A stretch of DNA of 35,106 nt from Bacilli bacterium (lineage in GTDB: Bacteria; Bacillota_I; Bacilli_A; RF39; UBA660): contig JAFRQT010000050.1 of the NCBI GenBank assembly GCA_017428485.1, positions 1 through 35,106 on the forward strand, written 5' to 3'. Shown in pieces: positions 1-7,846 of the stretch. The position numbers and the translations under genes are program-made. Position 1 is the first letter of the stretch, and the number at the start of each line of letters is the position of its first letter. The notes below the pieces were generated by a model, which worked only from the letters and a program-made list of their open reading frames with translations, was not told where the DNA came from and made no database searches.

Positions 1-688
1 AAGTATGCTCTGGCGTCATATATTTCACATCATGTTCTTTTTGATAATAAGCCAAGCTGTAGATTAATTCTTTAATATATTCTTTGCTGTTAGGATAACT
101 AAAAACTACTCCATCATTATAAATTAAATATGCATAATCTGAAAGTTTTTCACTTCCAATGCCTTTTTTCCAAGTAACTGGAATATTTGTAGGACACCCA
201 CGTAAAATCATAGAATCACTATACTCGATGATGATTTTGTTATCACCTTTTGCTTTATATGGATTGTTCACTTCATTTCCTTGAGCAATTACAAGAACAG
301 GTTTTTCAATATGTTGAGGACAAATATATGTGTCACTAGTATCAGTATACTCTTGAACTCCTCTTTTAGATGCAAAATCTTCATTGTCATATTTTTTTAT
401 TAAATCGCAGATTATTTTCCCAACCATATCAACATTTAAACATGAGTAATCAAATAAAATATGTTTATTTCTCTTCTCAGGATTAGGTGGAATATTTGTT
501 AATAATGCAAATTCTTCTCTTTTAGTAGAAAAATATTCTTTATAAAGTTTTAACTTTAATATCTCCAATTGCCTATTTTTCTCACCTGCTTGTATCTTTT
601 TCCTCTTAATTTCTTCACTTATTTCTTTTATATCTTTTTCCAAAAGTAAAATTCTACTTCTTTTATCATTTAAAGAATCTTCAGTCAT
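1..688 (-). CDS. Hypothetical protein, 3' end cut by window edge
   Basis: Open frame of 229 codons read leftwards from an ATG at 688-686, with no stop before base 1, so the C-terminus is missing. A strong ribosome site (AAAGGAGG) lies about 8 bases upstream of the start, and a consensus promoter lies just before that. Residues about 8-55 are charged and Lys/Glu-rich (LLLEKDIKEISEEIKRKK), probably helical or coiled coil. The rest looks globular, with no membrane segment or signal peptide, and includes CPQHIEKPVLVIAQG and YSDSMILRGCPTNIPVTW. I do not recognise the family. The gene is separated from the acetyltransferase gene by about 100 bases and has its own promoter. Confidence 0.75.
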   Translation of the reverse strand, partial: MTEDSLNDKRSRILLLEKDIKEISEEIKRKKIQAGEKNRQLEILKLKLYKEYFSTKREEFALLTNIPPNPEKRNKHILFDYSCLNVDMVGKIICDLIKKYDNEDFASKRGVQEYTDTSDTYICPQHIEKPVLVIAQGNEVNNPYKAKGDNKIIIEYSDSMILRGCPTNIPVTWKKGIGSEKLSDYAYLIYNDGVVFSYPNSKEYIKELIYSLAYYQKEHDVKYMTPEHT

Positions 689-713
689 TATAACCCTCCT
701 TTTATGACTTTAT

Positions 714-742
714 ATTATAATTAATTATTATTTTATTTTCAA
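714..742 (-). promoter_or_regulatory. Sigma-A promoter of the truncated gene
   Basis: On the minus strand TTGAAA (742-737) and TATAAT (719-714) are separated by exactly 17 bases, about 25 bases before the start codon at 688. Confidence 0.7.
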
Positions 743-792
743 GTTATATTTCAAAAGAGAAGTAGTTATGTTTTTAATTAATTTTTTCACTA

Positions 793-1395
793 TTATAATT
801 CTTTACTATATACATAAGCATGTTCTTTTGAAATTTTACCTAATTTGCCATATTCTTTATTTTCAACAATAGTTTCATATATTTTCTTACAACCAAGAGT
901 TTCATAAATATGATAACTACATGAATCATCAGTATATATATAAAGATTTTTAACATTATCTTTTTTAGCCAATTCAAATAAATCAAGCAATAATTTTTTA
1001 CCAATTCCTTTTCCTCTTAAGTTAGTGTCAATTATTAACATAGATATTTCACCATCAAATTTATTTTTTAAATCTTCGGGCATGTAGTCATAATTTTTCT
1101 CATATTCATGTAAAGCATTAAGATCTTTAATACTTTTACTTTTATATAATCTGTTTTTAATAAATGCATAAAACTTCTTCTTTAATAACTTCTTCTTTGA
1201 TGAATTCTTAGAATATCCTGCAAAGCCAAGCAATTTACCGTTTTCTTTATAATAAACAAATTGTTCAGTTTCTTTTAATATTTCCATTAAGTAAATCCAA
1301 GCACAAATATTGTTTGTTGCTCCAGATTCTTTTTTTCCAAGATTCCATTCATTTCCTAAAAGTTTTACTGCTTGTTTCATATCTTTATATTTCAT
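793..1395 (-). CDS. GNAT family N-acetyltransferase
   Basis: Predicted acetyl-CoA-dependent N-acetyltransferase of 200 residues; the substrate cannot be predicted. The acetyl-CoA-binding motif A is clear: a beta strand (MLIIDTNL, about 119-126) followed by R127-G-K-G-I-G132, then a helix. A motif B-like stretch, YHIYETLGCKKIYE, lies at 161-174. The N-terminal 60 residues contain a typical GNAT strand (KLLGFAGYSK). The start is ATG at 1395, preceded by only a weak ribosome site (AAGTGAT), while an extended -10 (TGG-TATACT, minus strand, 1419-1414) sits about 20 bases upstream. No obvious terminator follows. It stands alone, so the context does not reveal its role. Confidence 0.85.
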   Translation of the reverse strand: MKYKDMKQAVKLLGNEWNLGKKESGATNNICAWIYLMEILKETEQFVYYKENGKLLGFAGYSKNSSKKKLLKKKFYAFIKNRLYKSKSIKDLNALHEYEKNYDYMPEDLKNKFDGEISMLIIDTNLRGKGIGKKLLLDLFELAKKDNVKNLYIYTDDSCSYHIYETLGCKKIYETIVENKEYGKLGKISKEHAYVYSKEL

Positions 1396-1763
1396 ATAAT
1401 ATCACTTAATATAAGTATACCACACATTGATATTAATTTCTTTCTTATAAATGATTTTACAAATTAAGAAATATATATTATTATTCATTTAGATTTAATC
1501 GAATTGGATGGTGTCGTAATTTCTCAAACGAGAAAAATTATTGCCCCACTAAAAAAATTAGTTGCTTTATGCAACTTTTTTAAATGCTTAAATAGTGTGC
1601 AAATTTTTATTAAAAAAAGTACAAAAAAGTTTCACACCAAATATTTGAAAAACTTGTTTTTATTTTTAAAAGGAAGTGTATTCAAATTTTTAGGTTTAAT
1701 ATTTGATTGATTCAGTAGTGAATTTATTTTTAAAAACATCTGAGATTAACTAACTAAATCAAT
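1396..1763. other. AT-rich intergenic stretch with small hairpins, no supported gene
   Basis: About 370 bases between the acetyltransferase and the next promoter. A 68-codon frame at 1504-1710 begins with TTG, has no ribosome site and poor composition, so I do not call it. Two small hairpins are visible: TTTCTC/GAGAAA at 1520-1535, and AGTTGC/GCAACT at 1560-1576 followed by six T. A larger imperfect pair, GTGTG and CACAC with AAA/TTT, lies around 1595-1645. These could be decay remnants or a small RNA; nothing decisive is seen. Confidence 0.4.
1560..1581 (+). terminator. Possible intrinsic terminator hairpin
   Basis: A six-base-pair stem (AGTTGC, loop TTTAT, GCAACT) is followed by TTTTTT. 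A run of seven A precedes the stem by two bases, so it could work on either strand. No gene is clearly terminated by it. Confidence 0.4.
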
Positions 1764-1792
1764 TTGACTTCTATGTTAGGATTTGGTATAAT
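1764..1792 (+). promoter_or_regulatory. Sigma-A promoter with extended -10
   Basis: TTGACT (1764-1769), 17-base spacer, TATAAT (1787-1792) with TGG directly before the -10. It drives the two small membrane protein genes that follow, starting 33 bases downstream. Confidence 0.85.
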
Positions 1793-1825
1793 ACAAACCA
1801 AATTTGAAAGGATGATGGGATAAAA

Positions 1826-2107
1826 ATGGGAACAAAAAAGGAATATAAATCATACAATATAATCCAAATAGAAAAAGACATTAAAAAGGGTAAAGCAAAA
1901 AGTATTGCCACTTTTGGTTTAAGTATAGTTCTAGCTGGTGCATTAGCTGGAATGTCAGCTAAAAACTTTATTAATGATAATTATTATGAATCAGTTGTTA
2001 CTTGCCTTGGAGCTTTTGCTACATTACTTGGTGGAGTGGATAGATCTATATATTTGGATAGAAAATTAGATCCAAAAAGAGAACAATTAAGACGATTAAT
2101 TAGATAA
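1826..2107 (+). CDS. Small two-helix membrane protein (tandem paralogue 1)
   Basis: 93 residues, function unknown. A polar, Lys-rich N-terminus (KEYKSYNIIQIEKDIKKG) is followed by two hydrophobic segments, about 27-47 and 55-72, joined by a short polar loop (NFINDNYYES). The tail is strongly basic (DRKLDPKREQLRRLIR). The start is ATG at 1826 with a GAAAGGATG-type ribosome site and the consensus promoter just upstream. The next gene begins 29 bases later and encodes a protein of the same size and plan, with matching EYK..II..EK.IK and KRE..... stretches at the two ends, so the two are probably duplicates. A phage-type holin or toxin-like membrane protein is conceivable, but nothing in the sequence demonstrates it. 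Confidence 0.75.
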   Translation: MGTKKEYKSYNIIQIEKDIKKGKAKSIATFGLSIVLAGALAGMSAKNFINDNYYESVVTCLGAFATLLGGVDRSIYLDRKLDPKREQLRRLIR

Positions 2108-2136
2108 TTACATAATAAATAATAGAGGAGAATTTT

Positions 2137-2406
2137 ATGACACAAAATGAATATAAAATTATAGCACTAGAGAAAAAAATTAAAAATCAAAGAAATTGGG
2201 GAATAGTTACATCTTCTATTGAAGCTATTTCTTCAATGGCAATGTTAGGAATTGCAATCCAATTAGGGTTAAATAAAAATATTGCAGGAGCAGTATTAGA
2301 TTCAATAGCATCTGCTTGTTTTGCTACTGCTTCTATAATTGATATAGTTACCACAAAAAAAGATATTAATAGAAAACGAGAAATAATTCAATCATTGAAA
2401 AAATAA
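2137..2406 (+). CDS. Small two-helix membrane protein (tandem paralogue 2)
   Basis: 89 residues, function unknown. It has the same layout as the preceding gene: N-terminal NEYKIIALEKKIKN, two hydrophobic segments at about 22-43 and 50-70, and a charged C-terminus (TKKDINRKREIIQSLKK). A good ribosome site (AGAGGAG) precedes ATG 2137. It is presumably cotranscribed with its neighbour from the promoter at 1764-1792, and the unit ends at the hairpin at 2541-2568. Sequence identity between the two is low apart from the ends, so the duplication is old or the two form a heteromeric pair. Confidence 0.75.
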   Translation: MTQNEYKIIALEKKIKNQRNWGIVTSSIEAISSMAMLGIAIQLGLNKNIAGAVLDSIASACFATASIIDIVTTKKDINRKREIIQSLKK

Positions 2407-2540
2407 TGTAGCACTAATAAAGCCAAATAAATTAATGTATAATATTAAGCGATAACTTAGCTGATTTTGATTATTATATATTCAAGAGTTATAAAAAATA
2501 GAAATAATAATTTAAAACAAATGTTTTTGTTATAAAATTA

Positions 2541-2568
2541 AAAAAGAATTATTTGAATAATTCTTTTT
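2541..2568. terminator. Bidirectional intrinsic terminator
   Basis: AAAAAGAATTAT and its complement flank a TTGA loop, with an A-run on one side and a T-run on the other. It lies between the convergent small membrane protein pair and the J-domain gene and should serve both. Confidence 0.75.
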
Positions 2569-2604
2569 TAGTATTTCCATATAATTTTTTTCTTTCTAAT
2601 GTGT

Positions 2605-3171
2605 TTATCTGAAATTATATGTTCTTCTTGATAATTCTTTTTCTAATTCAATATTTTCATAGAATGTGCTATCTAATTTATTTAATAAGTCATCAATATT
2701 TTGTATATGTTTATTTTTTCTATAATACATTCGAACATATTTAGTATAATAATCAGCGAAATTTTCCATCCAATAAATAAATTCACTTTCATCATCAATA
2801 TCGCAACTATAGTAATAATCATATATATTGTCATGAAGATGTGAGAATGGATTTGGTCTAGTTCCAGATTGCTTTGTCTGAATTTGACTATTATTTTCTT
2901 CATCTGAAACACTTTGTTTATGCTCATGATATAGTCCTCTTTGTTTTAACATTTCATCATATTCAAACCTAGTCTCTTTTTTTCTTAAAGTTTTATATGC
3001 CTCATTTATTTTACACATCATCTCATGGTAATAAGTATTATTGGTATTAGGGTTAACATCTGGATGATACTCCATAGATCTTTGTCTATATGCTTTTTTA
3101 ATCTCTTCTAAAGTTGCATTTATTGATACACCTAAAATGTCATAAAAAGTTTGCTCATTGTTATTTTCCAT
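2605..3171 (-). CDS. J-domain (DnaJ-like) co-chaperone protein
   Basis: 188 residues. The first 72 residues form a J-domain: FYDILGVSINATLEEIKKAYR, then the diagnostic HPD at 36-38 in YHPDVN, then NEAYKTLRKKETRFEYDEML. J-domains stimulate DnaK-type ATPase, so this is likely a specialised co-chaperone. It is not DnaJ itself: there is no Gly/Phe region, no CxxCxGxG zinc repeats and no C-terminal peptide-binding domain. The remainder (about 73-188) is polar and rich in Tyr and Asp (NIYDYYYSCDIDDESEFIYW) with no recognised fold. The start is ATG 3171 with a GAGGGAG ribosome site and a consensus promoter. Confidence 0.85.
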   Translation of the reverse strand: MENNNEQTFYDILGVSINATLEEIKKAYRQRSMEYHPDVNPNTNNTYYHEMMCKINEAYKTLRKKETRFEYDEMLKQRGLYHEHKQSVSDEENNSQIQTKQSGTRPNPFSHLHDNIYDYYYSCDIDDESEFIYWMENFADYYTKYVRMYYRKNKHIQNIDDLLNKLDSTFYENIELEKELSRRTYNFR

Positions 3172-3202
3172 TTTAATACTCCCTCATTAGAAATATGTCT
3201 AT

Positions 3203-3231
3203 ATTATACTGAAATTATTAGTGAAAATCAA
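3203..3231 (-). promoter_or_regulatory. Promoter of the J-domain gene
   Basis: Minus strand TTGATT (3231-3226), 17-base spacer, TATAAT (3208-3203), about 30 bases before ATG 3171. Confidence 0.75.
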
Positions 3232-3281
3232 CTTTGACCTAACTGGATAAGAAAAAAAATTATTCACAGTATATAAAAAAT

Positions 3282-3310
3282 TTCACATTAACAAATAAAA
3301 ATGGTATAAT
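3282..3310 (+). promoter_or_regulatory. Promoter overlapping the apparent start of the next gene
   Basis: TTCACA (3282-3287), 17-base spacer, TATAAT (3305-3310) preceded by TGG, a strong extended -10 promoter. The first ATG of the following frame (3309-3311) lies inside the -10 box, so a transcript from here would begin near 3317 and lack that ATG. Confidence 0.65.
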
Positions 3311-3665
3311 GCTTACTGATTTTATAGAAAAAAGAGATGATATAGAAAAATGTTCATATAGCTCTGTAAGATTATTAGATAGTGTATTAAATATCGAAAG
3401 ATTTGGATTTAAAAGAGTTGATGAGGATAATGTAAATAAAATATTAAATTTGTTCACAGTTACTGGCGATTTGTTAATGTTTAAGAATTCAAAAGACTTA
3501 TATAAAAAATATTTCGAATGGTATACAAAAAATGTTAATAAAGAGGAAGTTGAAGAAGTTTATAGTAAATTAGGGATTGCGTTTGAAGATATTATTTGGC
3601 TTAATCAAGCAGATAAAGAATCATCAGAGTCTCAAAGAAAACTTATTCCTAATACTAAGCAATAA
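3309..3665 (+). CDS. Small hypothetical protein, start uncertain
   Basis: Frame of up to 118 codons, unrecognised, soluble and charged, with no membrane segment (for example DFIEKRDDIEKCSYSS and LYKKYFEWYTKNVNKEEVEEVYSKLG). The only early ATG lies inside a strong -10 box and has no ribosome site. The frame is open upstream to about 3243 but offers no convincing start there; the next internal ATG is at residue 57. A hairpin terminator follows at 3700, so the frame sits in its own transcription unit. It may use a non-canonical start, be a remnant whose 5' end was lost, or be transcribed from further upstream. Codon use resembles that of its neighbours. Confidence 0.45.
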   Translation: MLTDFIEKRDDIEKCSYSSVRLLDSVLNIERFGFKRVDEDNVNKILNLFTVTGDLLMFKNSKDLYKKYFEWYTKNVNKEEVEEVYSKLGIAFEDIIWLNQADKESSESQRKLIPNTKQ

Positions 3666-3699
3666 TAAAATATATTATATATTGCATTATCTAGAAAAT

Positions 3700-3719
3700 A
3701 GTCATCTTTATGACTTTTT
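3700..3719 (+). terminator. Intrinsic terminator
   Basis: AGTCAT, loop CTTT, ATGACT, followed by TTTT. It separates the small orphan gene from the lipid kinase gene. Confidence 0.65.
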
Positions 3720-3767
3720 ATTTGAAATAAAATATAAAGGTATGATATTATTAAAATGGTGGTGTTA

Positions 3768-4646
3768 ATGAGACATATTTTTTTAATTAATAAATTTAGT
3801 TTAAGAGAAAGAACTGATAATTATATTAACATAATAGATAAAGTTGCAAAAAGACTAAAACTAGATTATAAAATAGAAATTAATAGTGAAAAAGAATCTA
3901 CAGAAGATATATTGAAGAAATATAAAAATAATAATTATATAATATATGCTGTTGGTGGAGATGGAATATTAAATAGAGTTATTAATTCTGTATATGGGAC
4001 TCAAAATAAAGTTGCTTGTATTCCAGCAGGAACAGGAAATGATTTTAATCGTTCTATAAATGAGTTTTTTAGTGATGGAGATAATTTGGTTGATGTAATT
4101 AAATGTAACAATAAATATTTTGTTAATGTTGCGTGCTTTGGTGTAGATGCTGACATCGCTAATGATGATAAGATAGTACATAACAAGTTTATTCCAAGAA
4201 AACTTCAATATAAATTAGGAGTAGTAAAACATATTTTTTTATATAAGCCATATAAATTTACAATGAAGTGGGATGATGAATCTAAAACAAGTAAACTTTC
4301 ATTAGTAACTGTATGTAATGGTGGATATTATGGTGGAGGATTTCATGTTAATCGTGATGGAATATATAATGATGGATTAATGGATGCTTATATTATTACT
4401 GCCACTAACAGAAGACAATTAATCAGTTATTTAATTAGATTATTAAAGGGTACTCATAAAGAATCAAAATATGTTGAGCATGTTAGAACTAATAAATTTA
4501 CAATTATTACTGATGAAGCTATCGAAGCTAACCTTGATGGTGAAGACTTAACTTCTACAAAATTTGAAATGACAGTTATACCAAAAGCATTAACTATTTA
4601 TTACAATAAAAAATTAGTTGAAGAAATAAATAAAGAATTAAAATAA
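3768..4646 (+). CDS. Diacylglycerol kinase family lipid kinase (YegS/BmrU/DagK type)
   Basis: Predicted ATP-dependent lipid kinase of 292 residues, probably acting on diacylglycerol or a related lipid at the inner face of the membrane. Nucleotide-binding signatures are present: AVGGDGILNRVIN (about 61-73, the GGDGT motif with I for T) and IPAGTGNDFNRS (85-96). NVACFGVDADI and a C-terminal NLDGEDL follow, as is usual in the DAGK/YegS family. Length fits the family. I place the start at ATG 3768, because GGTGGTG lies 6 bases upstream; an in-frame ATG at 3756 is also possible. In Gram-positives this kinase recycles the diacylglycerol released during lipoteichoic acid synthesis, and an LtaS-type gene occurs about 3 kb downstream. 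Confidence 0.85.
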   Translation: MRHIFLINKFSLRERTDNYINIIDKVAKRLKLDYKIEINSEKESTEDILKKYKNNNYIIYAVGGDGILNRVINSVYGTQNKVACIPAGTGNDFNRSINEFFSDGDNLVDVIKCNNKYFVNVACFGVDADIANDDKIVHNKFIPRKLQYKLGVVKHIFLYKPYKFTMKWDDESKTSKLSLVTVCNGGYYGGGFHVNRDGIYNDGLMDAYIITATNRRQLISYLIRLLKGTHKESKYVEHVRTNKFTIITDEAIEANLDGEDLTSTKFEMTVIPKALTIYYNKKLVEEINKELK

Positions 4647-4702
4647 TTGCAATTAATAATATAATAGTTTACAATATAGAACTATATTTCAAGGGGGTAG
4701 TA

Positions 4703-5167
4703 ATGAAAGAAGGATCATCAGATATACCAGCACTTAAATTTATGATTATAAGCGACTATATTACATTTAATGAATCAATTGCATATTTTAATACAACACT
4801 TTCTAAATTCTATAATTTTGAGCAAGTTGATGGATTAACATTAAGACAATTTTTTGACTTTTTTAATGGAGGAAAAATTGATAGAATATTAGGGCTTAGC
4901 GTGATGGTAGATTGCACAAATGCTAGGGGAAAAGATCAAGAATGTCATATAATTGGTAATATTTTTTCGTTTATTAATCATTGTGAACTGGATAGAGAAA
5001 TGTCAGAATTCTTTGAAGGAGAACTGCTAAAATCTTCTAAATATTCTTTTGCTCCTTTTTCTATTGAAGATGTTGTTTCAACATTTAGTAGTAGATATAG
5101 AGGAAAAGATATTATAAAGTTAACAAAAGCAAAAACAATTGGATTTACCGGTAAAAAAGAGGATTAA
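4703..5167 (+). CDS. Hypothetical protein
   Basis: 154 residues, family not recognised. It is soluble, with no signal peptide or membrane helix. Notable stretches are the aromatic-rich YFNTTLSKFYNFEQVDGLTLRQFFDFFNGG and the C-terminal SRYRGKDIIKLTKAKTIGFTG. The start ATG 4703 follows a strong AAGGGGG ribosome site. It lies 56 bases after the lipid kinase and directly before the next gene (one base between stop and start), so the two are probably cotranscribed and translationally coupled. The context does not suggest a function. Confidence 0.7.
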   Translation: MKEGSSDIPALKFMIISDYITFNESIAYFNTTLSKFYNFEQVDGLTLRQFFDFFNGGKIDRILGLSVMVDCTNARGKDQECHIIGNIFSFINHCELDREMSEFFEGELLKSSKYSFAPFSIEDVVSTFSSRYRGKDIIKLTKAKTIGFTGKKED

Positions 5168-5168
5168 T

Positions 5169-5723
5169 ATGGAAAATGAAATATTAGATAAAATTAAAAA
5201 AGAATATAAAGATATAAGAGATACTTTAAATAATAATTTTAGAGAAATAGGTAGACTAGAAGAAACTTCCACAGTGAAAAGATACAATTATTTGAAAGAT
5301 TTAAGAGATAGAGCTAGAAGTGGAGAATTTGAAAAAGACAGAGATGTTTTAGACTATTGTCTTGAAGAGTATGGATATGGAAAACCAAGAAAAACTAATG
5401 AGATTTGGTTATATATGCTTGAATGCCCTATAGCAACATATGAAAAATATTTTGGTGTAAGGCTATTAGAAAAAGATAAAACTAAAACAGTTGTTCTTTA
5501 TACAGATTTAGAAAATAGAACTAAACATGCAATTGTGCCAAAAGAGAATCAAGAAGAGTTTGAAAGTACTCATAGAGTAATAGCTGGCAAGACTACAATA
5601 TATGATTGTTATGATAGATATTATAATGCGAGACGTGAATTTTTTATATCTTGCTTAGAAAATGGACAAGAAGAAGCTGTTCAAATGATACTTACAAAAT
5701 ATCCGAGACAAAATGGAAAATAA
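5169..5723 (+). CDS. Hypothetical protein
   Basis: 184 residues from ATG 5169, which has an AGAGGA ribosome site 7 bases upstream and follows the previous stop by one base. A longer frame beginning at 5139 would overlap the previous gene and lacks a ribosome site. The protein is highly charged: an N-terminal helical region (ENEILDKIKKEYKDIRDTL), LKDLRDRARSGEFEKDRDVLDYC, then a mixed region with KTVVLYTDLENRTKHAIVP and a Tyr-rich stretch (YDCYDRYYNARREFF). No known motif is recognised. A terminator hairpin follows immediately, closing this unit. Confidence 0.7.
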   Translation: MENEILDKIKKEYKDIRDTLNNNFREIGRLEETSTVKRYNYLKDLRDRARSGEFEKDRDVLDYCLEEYGYGKPRKTNEIWLYMLECPIATYEKYFGVRLLEKDKTKTVVLYTDLENRTKHAIVPKENQEEFESTHRVIAGKTTIYDCYDRYYNARREFFISCLENGQEEAVQMILTKYPRQNGK

Positions 5724-5746
5724 AAAGAATTTTAAATTCTTTTTTT
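5722..5746 (+). terminator. Intrinsic terminator
   Basis: A ten-base-pair A/T-rich stem (AAAAAGAATT with AATTCTTTTT) with a three-base loop, followed by more T. It begins at the stop codon of the upstream gene. Confidence 0.65.
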
Positions 5747-5776
5747 ATTGTGATAAAATATTAATAGGAGAGTATT

Positions 5777-6880
5777 ATGGATAAGTTTTTTTATAGGCCA
5801 ACTGGATTTCAAGATGAAGAAGATACTAAAAGAAAAGAATATTTAGATACTATGGATTTAAAGAGTAGAGCATTAAAAGAAATAGATACTATAGATAGTA
5901 AACCATATACAATGAAATCTTTTGAAAGAAGAGAAGAACTATTAGAAATAATAAAAGAATGCAATAGAAAACTAAATAGTTTATCTATATATAAACCAGT
6001 TGATAGTGGTAGAGCTATGATAAATAATATTGATTTTATTATGGATTCAGAAGAACTATTAAAATTAATATTTGATAAGAATAGTATTTCTAATAGCAAG
6101 GAAAAAGATAAAAGAAGTATTCAAAGATATCTTGATGGTAAAAGAACTAATCAATATAAAGAATTTATGTATCAAGAATCAAAAGGTAAAAATGATGTTA
6201 ATCCTGATATGATTCAAGAAGTAATCGATCCAACTAAAAGTTCTGATGCTTTTATAATAAGTGACGCTGGAGTTGAGCCAGAAAACGTTGCTGATGTTAA
6301 TTATAGAGTAACTTTAAGAAATTCAAATAATTTAAGAAATGAAGACGTTTTAGCATTTATTGAAGCATTTCAAAATGAAGCTGTGAAAAGAAAAATATAT
6401 ATAAGATGTAAAGTTCGATTTGAAGAATCAGATGGAATAATATTCTATGTCGATAAGAATAATTTACTTGAAATAGTTAAATTATTAGAAGATTTAAAAG
6501 ATGAAAAAAAATATGGAAAAAAGGTTTTAAATGCAATTGAAAATTTTGGGAATCCTCAGCCTTTTGCTGCAATATTAGGGGAAGATGGATATTATTCTAT
6601 TGCAATGCATGGAGCAGAACCATATAACACTAGAATTAAAAGTTCGCTTGGGGGAGGACTTATTCATACGTTTAATCAATACATGGACATTTGTTTAGAT
6701 TATGTATATGGTATATTAATGAATAAATATAGAAATGATAGTTCTAAAATAACTGTTGATGAGTTTTATAAAGAATTAATTGCTTATCACAAAAAAAGAA
6801 TGGGTACTGAAGAAGAAATACCATTATGGATGAACAATAGAATTTACAATGAAATTAATTCAATAGGTTTACATAGATAG
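5777..6880 (+). CDS. Hypothetical protein, possible distant HopA1-like C-terminus
   Basis: 367 residues, not confidently recognised. The N-terminal 150 residues are charged and mostly helical (KEYLDTMDLKSRALKEID, RREELLEIIKECNRKLN). From about 175 an alpha/beta region follows: NYRVTLRNSN, then RKIYIRCKVRFEESDGIIFYVD, then LLEIVKLLEDLKDEKKYGKK. The order of a basic strand, a D-G-I-I-F-Y-V-D strand and a helix, then a glycine-rich SSLGGGLIHTF stretch near 300, reminds me of HopA1-family proteins, but this is a weak impression. ATG 5777 has a TAGGAGAG ribosome site. The lipoprotein gene starts 10 bases after the stop, so they form an operon. Confidence 0.65.
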   Translation: MDKFFYRPTGFQDEEDTKRKEYLDTMDLKSRALKEIDTIDSKPYTMKSFERREELLEIIKECNRKLNSLSIYKPVDSGRAMINNIDFIMDSEELLKLIFDKNSISNSKEKDKRSIQRYLDGKRTNQYKEFMYQESKGKNDVNPDMIQEVIDPTKSSDAFIISDAGVEPENVADVNYRVTLRNSNNLRNEDVLAFIEAFQNEAVKRKIYIRCKVRFEESDGIIFYVDKNNLLEIVKLLEDLKDEKKYGKKVLNAIENFGNPQPFAAILGEDGYYSIAMHGAEPYNTRIKSSLGGGLIHTFNQYMDICLDYVYGILMNKYRNDSSKITVDEFYKELIAYHKKRMGTEEEIPLWMNNRIYNEINSIGLHR

Positions 6881-6890
6881 GAGGATATGA

Positions 6891-7406
6891 ATGAAAAAGT
6901 TATTTAAAATATTTGTATTGTTATTAATATGTATTTGTTTAATCGGTTGTGGTAAAAAGACTAAACAAGAAGAAAATAAATTACAAGATGATGAAGTAAT
7001 ATTAGAAGGAATAAAATATAAACTAGATCAAGATGAAAGTGAATATGGAATTGAATATAAAATAGCTAGTAATTTTAGAAAAACTAATACTAGAAATGCA
7101 ATAAACTATTTTTCCGAAAATATTAATGATCAAGCATATTTTGTTTATAGAATATTTTATTATAAAAATAAATCTATAGATTATGCTATTAAAGATTCAA
7201 CTATTTCATATGATAAGAAATATGATGTTAAAGTGGGAGATTTAGATTATACTGTAGTTCATTTTGTAAATCCAATAGGAGAAAACGTTGAAACAAATAT
7301 TTATTATTATAAACATAATAAAGATGTATATGCATTTTGTTTTACTGCAAGTATAGATTTATCTAGATTAATTGATATATTTTTAAAGTCAATAGTATAT
7401 GAATAA
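6891..7406 (+). CDS. Putative lipoprotein
   Basis: 171 residues. A typical lipoprotein signal peptide is present: MKK, a hydrophobic core (LFKIFVLLLICICL) and the lipobox L-I-G-C with Cys20 as the predicted diacylglyceryl-modified residue. The mature part begins with a charged linker (GKKTKQEENK), then a soluble extracellular domain with no motif I recognise (for example YFVYRIFYYKNKSIDYAIKD). ATG 6891 has a GGAGGAT ribosome site, 10 bases after the previous gene, and the following gene starts 12 bases after its stop. It should be attached to the outer face of the cytoplasmic membrane. Confidence 0.8.
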   Translation: MKKLFKIFVLLLICICLIGCGKKTKQEENKLQDDEVILEGIKYKLDQDESEYGIEYKIASNFRKTNTRNAINYFSENINDQAYFVYRIFYYKNKSIDYAIKDSTISYDKKYDVKVGDLDYTVVHFVNPIGENVETNIYYYKHNKDVYAFCFTASIDLSRLIDIFLKSIVYE

Positions 7407-7418
7407 AAGGAGAATATT

Positions 7419-7811
7419 ATGGAAGATGTACAAAAATTTTTAAAGGATTGTGGAATTTATTATTTAGCAACTATAGATAATAATAAACCCAAGGTTAGGC
7501 CTTTTGGAACAGCTGAAATATATGAAGGTCATTTATATATCCAAACAGGTAAGAAAAAAGATGTTTATAAGCAAATTGAAAAGAATAATAATGTTGAAAT
7601 ATGTGCATTTAAAGATAGCAAATGGATAAGAGTATCAGGTAATTTAATATTAGATAATAGAATTGAAGCTAAAAAAGATATGCTTGATAAGAATCCTAAT
7701 TTAAGAGGAATGTATAATGAAAATGATGATAATACTGCAGTTTTATATTTTGAACATGCTAAAGCAGTAATTTCATCATTTGGTGAAGAACCAAAAAAAA
7801 TAGAATTCTAG
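7419..7811 (+). CDS. Pyridoxamine 5'-phosphate oxidase-like flavin split-barrel protein
   Basis: 130 residues, the size of small PNPOx-like FMN-binding split-barrel proteins. Recognisable family strands include YYLATIDNNKPKVRPFGTAE near the N-terminus, HLYIQTGKKKDVYKQIEKNN in the middle, WIRVSGNLILD and the C-terminal AVLYFEHAKAVISSF. Members of this fold are flavin-dependent reductases or oxidases of varied substrates; a real PdxH would be longer, so pyridoxal synthesis should not be assumed. It is the last gene of the 5777-7811 operon and is followed at once by a perfect palindromic terminator. Confidence 0.8.
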   Translation: MEDVQKFLKDCGIYYLATIDNNKPKVRPFGTAEIYEGHLYIQTGKKKDVYKQIEKNNNVEICAFKDSKWIRVSGNLILDNRIEAKKDMLDKNPNLRGMYNENDDNTAVLYFEHAKAVISSFGEEPKKIEF

Positions 7812-7839
7812 TATATGTTAATTAACATATACTTTTTTT
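7811..7839 (+). terminator. Intrinsic terminator with perfect palindrome
   Basis: A 22-base perfect palindrome (7811-7832, half-site GTATATGTTAA) followed by seven T. It overlaps the last base of the upstream stop codon. Confidence 0.8.
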
Positions 7840-7846
7840 ATTTCAA

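Noticed and set aside
1504..1710. 68-codon frame on the plus strand
   Set aside because: Starts with TTG, no ribosome site, contains hairpins, and low-complexity Lys/Phe/Leu content; more likely intergenic.
3577..3768. 63-codon frame on the plus strand
   Set aside because: Overlaps the small orphan gene in another frame and runs through a terminator.
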